Positions 27,101 through 36,700 of a stretch of DNA of 64,000 nt are shown here, piece after piece. The translations under genes were made by a program, and so were the position numbers. Within the stretch, counting starts at the first letter, position 1, and each line of letters opens with the position of its first letter. The notes under the pieces are model-generated. The model was not told the DNA's origin, did no database searches, and saw only the letters and a program-made list of their open reading frames with translations. The DNA lies in contig NC_029521.1 of the NCBI RefSeq assembly GCF_001577835.2, positions 15,221,830 through 15,285,829 of the forward strand, written 5' to 3'. Source of the DNA: Coturnix japonica. Its lineage: Eukaryota; Chordata; Aves; Galliformes; Phasianidae.

Positions 27101-28715
27101 TTAAGTTGGGCATAACCAGCCTGCAATAACAGGCTGTAGATATAATTCAGAATGCCAAGCTGCAGATTCCTATTTTGGACAAGAAATTCCAATTCTTCTT
27201 CCTCACATTTTCCACTGGTCTCTTCACGCATCTTTTGAAGCCCCTACCTTCATCTGTACTGTCTCAACAGTTTGCCTTCTTACCCACCCACACCTTTTGT
27301 ACCACTATAATCTCTAACATAGCTAAAATAAATAAATCCATAATTTTCACTTTTCACCTCTAGCCTCCAGAAGCCCCTCAACATGTTCCCTGACTCGAGT
27401 TTAACTAAGGCACTACTACAGACAACAAAACTATGTCTGCACAGCTACACTAATTCAATCACACAGATGTAAATCTCTAGTTACGTACAGGGCAGAGCTT
27501 CTTGTATGTAATCCCATTAGCCAAAAGTCACTCTTATTGCCATGACCTCACTAGCCAAAAGTCACCCTTACTGTCACAATGCTTCTGCTCCAGTTCATTA
27601 GCATTGATTTCCATACAGGGAGAAGAGTATCCTCGATTCAAGCATCGTATTACATCTCCCAAGTGGGTTCCACGCAGACAGAAGAATGAAAAATGTGGAC
27701 AGGTACACAGGGGAAAGAGGATCCCTTGTCTTGAAATTCGAAACTGCTTTACAGTCAGCTTAGGCAGCTACAGTCCTGTAAGGACTATGAAGTGCATGCA
27801 CACAATATTGCAAAGCAGCAGGAGTACCAATATAGAGGCATTCTGAATCACATTCTTCCATGCAGGAAGAGGAGAGAACTGACCCACCACACGTTTTCTC
27901 CTTCCCTTAGCATCACATCAACCTCATAAATTAAAGGTTATCACTTAGCAAGACACGCACAAAGTTCATCGCATTGCAAAGCAGCACTTCAGCCAGACTG
28001 CCACCACCATAATACCTCTCATCTACTCACAGCTCCCACCAGCAGCCTCACGCTGTCCTTGTATCTGGCCTGTAGCAGTTACCCTTTTGACTGTGCTATC
28101 AGATAAACACAACTGCCATAACCCAACCAACCTAGGAGGCAACAGCAGCAACACTCAGACTGAAGTGCACTCAGAGCTGCAATACAGATGTACTGTAAGA
28201 CTCCTGACAGCCCCTGCTTTGAGAACCCTCATTGACTAACAAGGGACAGACAATGTGCTGAACACCAAAAAGGTTATATCCCATGTGATAAAGAGAATTA
28301 GTAATTTGGCATAGGTGTCTTACAAATTATTGCTGACACAAACATTAGAAAAAAGAAAAAACCCAATAAAGCCTACGGTACAAACTGATAGGAAAATTAA
28401 AGAAAAAACAACTCCAAAACCTAACCCATGAGTTGAATGTCTAGCTTACATGTAAAACTGAATGAGTAATCTGTAAAACAAGACTTCCTCTGAAGTGATG
28501 GAATTAAAACTCAAACAAAAGAGAACGGTACCTTCCAGCCTCTGAATCTTTGCTTTGACAGAAATCACAGTTTCAAAGGGCGAAACACGCAGCTCAAAGC
28601 ACGTCCCTGTGAGTGTTTCAATGAAGAGCTCCATGGTTTCATAGAAGGGAAGTTTGTAGTGAAACGGCCCCATGTTATCCTCGTTGAAGAAAGGAGGCTC
28701 CTTCTTGTTGGCCAT
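12194..28715 (-). CDS. ZFAND4: ZFAND4 (ANUBL1): ubiquitin-like and AN1-type zinc finger protein, 9 coding exons, complete
   Basis: Poorly characterised protein thought to act in ubiquitin-linked processes. Coding exons in transcript order: 28715-28532, 22599-22524, 22428-22361, 20899-20713, 18005-17858, 17045-15864, 15331-15277, 13765-13651, 12329-12194. They sum to 2151 bases, 716 codons plus TAA. Every junction keeps frame and has GT-AG ends. Start MANKKEPP matches the human N-terminus as I remember it. Residues 28-103 form a ubiquitin-like fold ending in MRGG. Residues 222-615 come from one 1182-base exon and look low-complexity and disordered. The AN1 finger is at residues 656-689. Human ZFAND4 is about 727 residues, so the length fits. 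The largest intron (22600-28531) carries a CR1 copy. Transcription starts in the CpG island near 29.5 kb. The gene lies head to tail with WASHC2. Confidence 0.97.
12966..12992. repeat. short (AAT)n microsatellite
   Basis: An A-rich run with repeated 'aataataataat' units next to the CR1 copy in a ZFAND4 intron. Confidence 0.7.
13053..13312 (-). mobile_element. CR1 LINE 3' fragment in a ZFAND4 intron
   Basis: The motifs 'gaggctggaagggaccc', 'agagatcatctacttcaaca', 'ccaggctgcacaggc' and 'actttctgtgcttcagttt' mark a CR1 3' end in minus orientation. It is co-directional with ZFAND4 and sits in the intron between the two AN1 exons. A 153-codon plus-strand frame across it (13001-13462) is an artefact of the element. 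Confidence 0.9.
22600..28531 (-). other. ZFAND4: ZFAND4 intron 1 of the coding region, 5.9 kb
   Basis: Largest ZFAND4 intron, between the first coding exon and the one that completes the ubiquitin-like domain. It contains one CR1 3' end (24618-24769). Otherwise it is AT-rich sequence in which I recognise no exon, RNA gene or repeat family. Confidence 0.85.
24618..24769 (+). mobile_element. CR1 LINE 3' end in ZFAND4 intron 1
   Basis: The stretch contains 'caagaggcattcaaggctag', 'tctgggcagcctggtttagt' and 'tttcaacccaggccattcta', then ends in 'tctatgatgctatgg'. This is a canonical CR1 3' terminus in plus orientation, opposite to ZFAND4. About 150 bases remain. Confidence 0.9.
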
Positions 28716-28821
28716 GACAAAGGACTCACAGCTCGGTAGGAAGCTCTGCCAGAAAGCCGCGTCCTGCTCCCAGCCCTGGGGACAGGTGAGGTGTATCGCT
28801 GCTCATGTTGGGAACGGCCAC

Positions 28822-29491
28822 CTATAAAGCAAACACGCACAGCCTAACAACGTCTGGGTACAGCCGTTCCCGTTTATTCCAGTAGGAAAACAAAACAGCA
28901 GATAAGAGCTGGGAAATTAGCATCTAGGTCGTGCAGGGAACCGCGTCGGCACCAGGACCCTGTGGCATCAGGCAGCATTTCAGGATCTCATTTCAGGATC
29001 TTTGGCTATCCGCTCGTTTACGGTTTGCTCACCCGGGCAGCCCGACCCCTCGCAGCACCAACCGCACGGGAACCGCGGCACCCGTCCGAGCCCGGAGGCC
29101 CCACGGCGGGGCGGGGGAGCGGGGCTGTCACAGACAAAGGAGAGGGAGCAGCTGCCCACCGCCGCTGCCCACCGCCTCCCCCGCGCCTCAGGGGCGGCCT
29201 CGCCTCGCCCGCCCCCGGGGGACACCTTAACTCCCTTCCACCGCAGGGAACCGGAGGAGGGAAGGCAGAAGAGCGGCAGCCGCGCAGCAGCGATGGAGGG
29301 CAGGCTGCCAACCTACCTGCCGCCGCCGGGCCCGCTCGAGGGCTACGAGAAGACGGGAGGGGGAGGAGGAGGAGGCGCGGCGCGGTGTGACCCTCCTCCG
29401 CCCGGCTCGCCTCGTGCAGCGGGGGGAGGAGCCGCCGCCGGCAGGAGGGGGCACCGCAGAGCGCCCGCAGCCCGGCAGCCTCCGCGCCTAC
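28822..29491 (-). other. ZFAND4: ZFAND4 5' UTR intron with two possible donors
   Basis: On the minus strand an acceptor, TTTGCTTTATAG, precedes 28821, so the first coding exon carries about 106 bases of 5' UTR. Two donors of good quality lie upstream in the CpG island: GGCAG with GTAGGT, ending an exon at 29317, and GGCGAG with GTAGGC, ending one at 29492. The first exon is non-coding in either case. The choice of donor would change only the leader. Confidence 0.6.
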
Positions 29492-29740
29492 CTCGCCTTT
29501 ATGACATCCCCGGCGGGACGGCTCCCACGGCCGAATGAGGCGGCCGGGCTGGGCGGCTCGGCCAATCGGCTCCTCCGGGGGGCGGGGATCGCGGTCCCGT
29601 CGGGGCCGGTGCCGCTTGTTGTGGTCGTTAAGACGCGGGGAGGCGGAGCGTGAGCGCAAGGACCCGGATCCAGCGCTCCGTGGCCGGTAGCGCTGTGTAC
29701 GTCACACAGGGACGGATGGGACATGTAGTCCCTCAGCTGC
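28930..29740 (-). promoter_or_regulatory. ZFAND4: ZFAND4 CpG-island promoter
   Basis: A CpG-dense block. It holds a CCAAT box at 29562-29566, a GC box (ggggcgggg) near 29577-29587 and, at 29717-29729 on the minus strand, ACTACATGTCCCA, which fits the ZNF143/THAP11-type ACTACAnnTCCCA element. A CRE-like TACGTCA is at 29698-29704. There is no TATA box in the sense orientation. Transcription most likely starts at about 29.5-29.6 kb, just upstream of the outer donor. Confidence 0.7.
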
Positions 29741-30791
29741 GCTTCTCAGCTAAAGAGAAAGCAGCTCATAAGCACTCCAACCTACATATGGGGCACAACG
29801 GCAGATGCACGGCCTATAAATAACAGCTACAGTCTGCGTGCATCTCTTACATTCTGCTCACTGCACGTCAGCACTATGGTGCGTGCCCTGCTCCATGAGA
29901 AGGGTGGTAAGAGGTGAAGCAGGCCTTTGTCATGCCCTGCACTGAGGGCTGCGTGCGGCACTGACAGCTTGGAAGCAGCCAAGCAAGGTCGGTGCAGATG
30001 GACTGCCCGGGATGTGCTGTCTGTAACACCTGGGCAAACCTAGGCAGGTGAAAAACCTCATTTTCACAAAACATACAACTTGTTTTATGTTTTTTGTTCA
30101 AAAAACATACAACTCGAACAAAAGATGATGTTAATCTTCTGTTATCTGCTGTAGCACACTCCAATGGAGAAGTTTCAACTACTATTTTTACAGATTGTGT
30201 TAGCTGTCAACATGAAATAACCAGTCTCTCTCTGCTGTCAATCCCTGCACTCACATTTATGTAATCCTGCTCTGAAGAGGAGCTGTACCTGATAACAGAA
30301 CCCAGCCCAGCACTAGCATTAGCTCAGGAGATCGACAGCTGATCCAGAGAAAGCACGGCAGTGGTGCTGGATATTTTCTAGTCACGATGCAGATATCTTT
30401 CACAAGTGGTAGAAAGGAAAGCAAGACATACACACATATCTCATTTAACAGACTCGATTTACTATTTAACAATATCAATGATTCTCTCTATAGATCTGTT
30501 CAATAAAACAAACTATACTTTGTATAATAGATAACTTCATTGAAGGTATTGCACGGGCTATATTCTTCTGGCCACCATGGGAAAAATAGCAGGAGGTTAC
30601 TGTCCTCTTTAAATATATCATTAAGCGCAATTAGACCCAGCACAAGAGCATATTAACCATTTTAAATGGGTAATCTGTCATTTAAATATCCACAGCCACC
30701 TCACTTCAGGTCTACTGGATTAGGGAATCCAGAGTATTAGTACTGGACAGGGCGCAGGGAAGGCCTCCTCTCTGCAACATGCTCCTGTTGG
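29741..30791. other. intergenic spacer between WASHC2 and ZFAND4
   Basis: About one kilobase between the WASHC2 stop and the ZFAND4 promoter. It must hold the WASHC2 3' UTR and poly(A) site. I found no minus-strand AATAAA or ATTAAA in it; weaker variants are CATAAA at 30256-30261 and AGTAAA near 30459-30464. No other gene was seen. Confidence 0.6.
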
Positions 30792-33700
30792 CTACTGGCC
30801 TCCAAAGGCATTCAGTGGGTCATCAAACGTGCTCAGTGCCTTGCTTTCAGGTTTCACTTCCGAGGCTGCCTGAGATGATCTGCTTTTGGGAGTGGGTTTC
30901 TTGATCTGGCTGCCAGAGAATATATCATCTAGATATGGGGGAAAAAAAAAAGAAGAAAAAAAGAAAGATAGATAGCTTTAAAGGGAATTGACTACTAAAC
31001 AGAAGTATCATTGTACAGAAAAGTCCCCAGCACACAACAGCGCCTGCCAAGGACATTCTGTGATAAACAAATGCTTTTCTGCTGCAATTCTAGTTGGATT
31101 TGTTAAGGACATACGTGGGAGCTGCTAGCTGCAAGTCAAATCAAGAATAGCTTTGCTTCTCCATAAAGCTGAATAATACTTAGATTTTATAACATATTCA
31201 AGCTCTCAAAAGCATTTGACAAGTATTAATAAGTTAAATGTCTGCAATAAATTTCATCTTGCAAGTTCCAAAAGACAACCTCCTGCTTATCTAGAACATT
31301 AGCATTTGAAGAACTTGAGAGAGTCCATTAATTGTTGAGACTGGTGACAAAGAAAATCACAAGAGAAAAATCATAGAACTTGCTAGTGATTGCTGTGCCA
31401 TCTGCTAGCCATACCAGAGAGTCTGTAACCTATAGCACAACAAAAACACAGCACGCAGCACTGGAGAACAGGACACGGCTAAGACGCAGGAGGCAGATTG
31501 CTCTGACCACCTTCCTGCTGAGTAGTCAAAAAGTCTGTCTGCAGTCCTGAATCAAGACCTCCCACTACCTTTAATATATTTATTTTACAAGGCAAAGATA
31601 CCTGGATTCCTTATGATTCACAAGGCCCTTATATAGACGGTTTTGAACCCCTACTTAGAAAACACACCCCACACAGAGATTCTTAGTTATTTACTGGTCC
31701 AGAGTATGAATGTTAATATTCCAGCCTTAAATATGTAACCTAACCTTCAGCAGAGGCCAAACAAGAAGCGGCCTGTCACAAGATGCTTGCCTTTCACTTC
31801 TTGCTGCTTCTTCCCCTCCAGCATGTTCGCTACTGTGTTGATGGTAAGGATTACACAGAATAATCCAGGACAGCATTTCAGCACAACAGCAGTTTGAAAA
31901 AGCAGTAAAATAGAGTAATCCCCTACTGGCATCGCTCCAAAGCAAAAAGCTGTCACATGGATTTGCTTTACAGTCAGCTGGGAAGTAGTGTGAGTGCTAT
32001 CAGCAGTACAGGTATCACACGCATTTCATAACAAGGCTTGTTACAGAAAGAGAAGAGAGTTTTGGCGATGAATTCCAGCATTTGTCAATGCACAAAAAGA
32101 GTTCACTCTCAATTTTGTTGTGGTTTTTTTTTGGCTTTTCTAGATGGACAGAGACAACATCAAGATGCTCGTGTCATCAGCCACACAGTCACTGAAGAGG
32201 TGAGAAGGATAAAGACCTACAAGGGAATTTTTCCTAATACTGCCTGCACAAGCTTATCACGAATGTACTAAATAATGATACAAAACTGTGGTAGAACAAA
32301 GAAAGCAAGCAGCTTGTGGCCTTAACACTGTTGAACTGCAGCCATTCAAGTGTTGTATCTGCAGCAGAAAGGATCTCCTGCTATATTCAGCCTAGATAAA
32401 GTGTTACCATATTGCTGAATCCAAATCTTAATCTGCAGAACAGGGAAGTGCCAGGCGAGAACATCTTCACCAGAGCTGTATTGCTCTGGGCACTAAGAAG
32501 CTGCATACCTGCAGCTGCAACAAAAACAAAGCCCCAGAGCAGGCAAGTCCAACCAACAGACCACGTGTGGCCCTAGACAGCTGATAAATGTAGCCCCAAA
32601 AAATCATAAACTGTTAACATTATTAAGTGATATTTTTCATGAATCAGGCATGGTTTACATGTTTTTAGTGCCCTTATTTTTTATGTCTTAATAAAAATAT
32701 AAAGTTTTATTACTTGTAACAGATAATTTATGCATATTCTATTCCAATTATTATTTATATATGTGACTCGAGACAATTCCTCTTCAACAGTGCAGCCCAG
32801 GAAAGCCAAAAGGTTGGACATGACACCTGTGCTCTAGAGGAAAATCAAATCTACCAGATACATGGGGCTGTAGATGCTCCTATGTATCAACATCAAACGA
32901 GACACCAGACAACAAGCTCTGGCACTAGAATGCATGTCAGAAGTACAATGCAAAGAACAGGACCCGTCATTACTTATCTTCCAAGCTATTTTCAAATTGG
33001 CACTCTCCAATTCTTTTTTTCAACACAAGGCTCTGGATTTGAATGCAAAAGTATTTTAAAAAGGTCGTGGTTTGGGAAGTTCTCTCATTTGCTACAGGCT
33101 ACATGGAAAACAGTAAACTATTAAATTCTTCTAAAGTAATCTTAGAATGAGATATTTCTCTTGATTCAGTACATCTTCCAAGAATCTTGCCTGCAAATCT
33201 GAAAATGTGTTTATTTTTATTTTTTAATGTATCAATTGGGAATGCTTTGAAATCTCAACCTTTTCATTCTCTGGCAAGTTTTAATCCCTTTACAGACTTC
33301 AGCCAGGTCATTCCATCAGGTCCAAGCGCTTAACAGAACCCCAGCTAAATACTGATAAATTAAGGTTTGTTTTGAATAGGTTGAACAGAACGAAGGCTCA
33401 CAGGAATCAAATCCAGAGGGGAAAGGACTTTTCCTTTTTAGAGGAAAAGAATTATGTGAATCTCAAAGGAGAGCTATAAACATGAAGAGCCTGAGAACAG
33501 ATGCAGTTCAGAGATCAAATGACTTCTGATACCTCCCACTGACAGAACAAGAAAGCAGCATGCTTCGCATCATTTCAAGTTACTATATACTGTTGGGGTT
33601 TTTTTGTTTGTTTTTTTCAACAATTATACAGAGCAAACTTTGCTTTCAGGTGTAGCATTTCCAAACTGCTCTGGGTATACACTGATATAAACAAAATCTT

Positions 33701-36700
33701 AAGATCTTAAGAGCTTTAAAGTAGTTAATGCAGCTGAGGGTGGGGAAAGATTTATTCACATCATCAGTGATTCATCTGCAAACAGGATACAAGAAGCTGT
33801 GCAAATTTAAATACGGAACTTATCTTTCAGTGCTGTAACAGCATGAGATTATTCTCTTACTCAAGACAAGAGACATTCTAATCCCCACAGATGAAAAGAT
33901 CCCCACAGGAATTAAACTATTCCTCCTCTTAAAAGGGTTTTAAACATATCTCTAAAACAATTTAAATCTGTGCTTTTCCTACAGATCTAGGAAGTTCTCA
34001 CACAAGATTAAAATCTTGCATGTTCCCAGACTTTAGAGCAGTTAATAGTTCAAGAAAGTGAAGGGTTCTAAACCATCTCAGATAAACTCATTTGGAGACA
34101 TGACATTAATAACAAGACATTAGACACTCACCCATATCGTCATCAAATATGGATTTCTGTTCCACCTTTTTCTTGGTCTTCTTTTCTTTTGGTTTTACAG
34201 TAAGATCCGCAAAAATATCAATGTTATCATCAAAGAGGTTAGTCTCTGGCATTTTCTCTTTTGCTTTGTTCATTGGCTTAATCGCCTCAGTAGCAAATAT
34301 ATCATCCTTGAAGCAAAGTATAGAGAGATTATCAATACAAAGCATGCTTCAAGAGAACAATCATTACCTGTACACTGCAGCTAAGTTGTTTAGAAGACTG
34401 ACAGCCTTGGGCTTCTCAAACCTGAGAAGTTTGAGTCCCTTCTCCCCTGCTGGAGGTTCCCTAGTGAGGGACTGTGCACAGGTCAAATACAGAGATACAG
34501 AGATTGTCACCTCTCCTGAATGCCAACCTTACTCTTTTCTTGAAAGATCTATCTGAGCTGCTGTGCACTGAACAGAAGCAGAAGAGAACTAAATACTTCA
34601 TTAAAAAATAATCATAAATAAATAAATAAATAATAAACATGGGTATGTTGTCACAGCATGTTCATTGCCCTGTCTGCTCTGTGTTAAGGTTTCACCTTTT
34701 AATCCACACTTGGTAATAAACAAATGAGCACCTAAAATAAGGGTTTCTGTTGCCCAGTATCAGAGTACAATTGATGCTTCATTAACTGTTCTGTACAATC
34801 CCCTTCCTACAGCAGCCTCCACTTAGCCTGTGCTTGAGTATAAGTATTTGCATATAAAGCCCTGGGGATCAAAAAGGCCAAGGCAGCAGGCTATCCTTCC
34901 CAACTCCTACCAGCAAGCCTCAGCCATTACCTCAAAAATATCTGGTGCAGCAGAGTCAACAGCTTGCCAAACAGCAGACTTCAGCTCCTTCCCAGTTTTC
35001 TGACTGGCGAAAAGAGAATCTTCCTCCAAAAATGATATAGGGCTGTTTTTTGCTGAAGATTTTTGCTGTATAGACTGGAAAAGATCACTGCTGTCCTGAC
35101 TACCCAGAACAGACAGTTCAGGCTTTTTCTCCATGCCCTTGATGGGTTCGCTGGCCACACTGGCTGGCATTTCCCCCTTCGATTTTGATTGTGTAGCTGT
35201 TCTGGATGTTGAGTGGCTTGCAAAAAGGTCTTCTGATTCAAACAGATCATCTCCTTGGTCTGTGGATTCAAGAGGAAGTTTGTTTGTCAGAATGCTGCCA
35301 TGAGCTGGTAGTGATGAACCAGAGAGAAAGCCATTTTCTTTAGACTCTGCTTCAGTAACAACAAGCTCCTTCACATTCTGTACTGCTGATCTCTGATTTT
35401 GTACTGGGAACTGTGGTTCTTTAGCACTGTCCACTTCTTCACTCTCACCAGACTCTTGGGCAGCCAGACGGCGGGCCATTCTGCTTGGAGGCCTTCGTTT
35501 TCCTGTAACCTTGATTCTGGTCTGGTGGAAAACAACGGAAACAGAGAGGGTTACATTGAAGGGAAACAAAAATAACACTACACTTTATGGAAGACAAATT
35601 AGGACCCATGTTTTGCTCTGTTATAACACTTCTCTGTCATAACACTGCAAATTAACATGTGTTACTTATTTCATACCAGCACACTGAAATTAACTTCAGC
35701 TTTTGCTGAAGTTACTTAAACCAGAGCTATAAGCAGCTACCAGCACATTTAAGCAAACATTCAGCTGTGAAACCTGAGCAAGGAATGATGAGAAGATGCT
35801 GATTTAGCTTTAATTCCCTCTTCTCCCATCTTAAATACCAAGGTTACCTTATTGGCACTGTGCAAGGTATCCGCTTGCATAGGCTGATCAAAGCTTACAC
35901 CTAGTTCTTCATTGTTCCCTGCAGCAGGAAGGGCTTCAGTGCTCTGTACGTCATTGGGCTCATGCAGTGGAGCGTCCAAAATGGGAAAGGGGGACTTTAC
36001 ACTGGAGATCTTAGGCACTGCACCAGGAAGTAAGGCTGCAGGGTTAATAGCTAAGTTAGCCTACAAAACAGAAAAAAGAAAACACAACAAAAAACACATA
36101 CACACACAAAAATAGCATGTTAATACTGCTCCAGAGAAGCAGCAAGAACTAGTATGTTTAAGCATTCAAGTTCTACTCCTAGAAGTGCCTGGCCTCTCTC
36201 ATTTCAACTCACTTCTGCATCTCACTAAACTTTCAGGTACTCAATGCTATTACACTGCATAAGAACTTCAAGAACACCATGGTCACAGTACCTCGCACAA
36301 AAAAACCCTGTGTAGCCCAGTATCCTGTCTGAGGACAAGACTGGTTCTGACTTTGGAGTGAAGCAGTTATACAGACAGTTATTAGATTTTTCATATCAAG
36401 AGAAGGAAATAACCGAAACTCAAAACCCCCAAGAGTATCTAAGCATCCTTAAAATACTGCTGAGAAAAGCAGGCCAAAAAGCAGCCCACCCTCTGCCCCC
36501 AAAGAGTTAAATAGCACTGCTCACAGTCAGGTCTGAAAGGTAAAGGGGGAAATAACATTAAACATGCAATACAGAACAATTAACAACAGAGAGCATCTGA
36601 AAAAAAAAATGGCAAAAGTAAGGTAGGGAAGTAAAAAGATTTTGCTTCAGGGAGAGCCAACAGTGAGGCAAGGAAGATTTTTATTTTTTATTTTTTCAAA

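Noticed and set aside
28962-29659. Frames of 142-213 codons around 29.0-29.6 kb.
   Set aside because: Same GC-rich artefact, within the ZFAND4 CpG-island promoter; frames overlap on both strands and lack any recognisable domain.
29814-29822. TATAAATAA on the plus strand, a good TATA-box match between the two genes.
   Set aside because: Only a frame of about a dozen codons follows it and there is no splice donor or other promoter element; AT-rich matches of this length are common.
34411-34436. Small inverted repeat (ctcaaac ... gtttgag).
   Set aside because: A 7-base stem with a short loop in an intron, without a T-run or longer pairing; expected by chance.
34149-34556. Plus-strand frame of 135 codons.
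   Set aside because: It is antisense to WASHC2 coding exon 29 and its flanking intron; the minus-strand frame is the conserved one.
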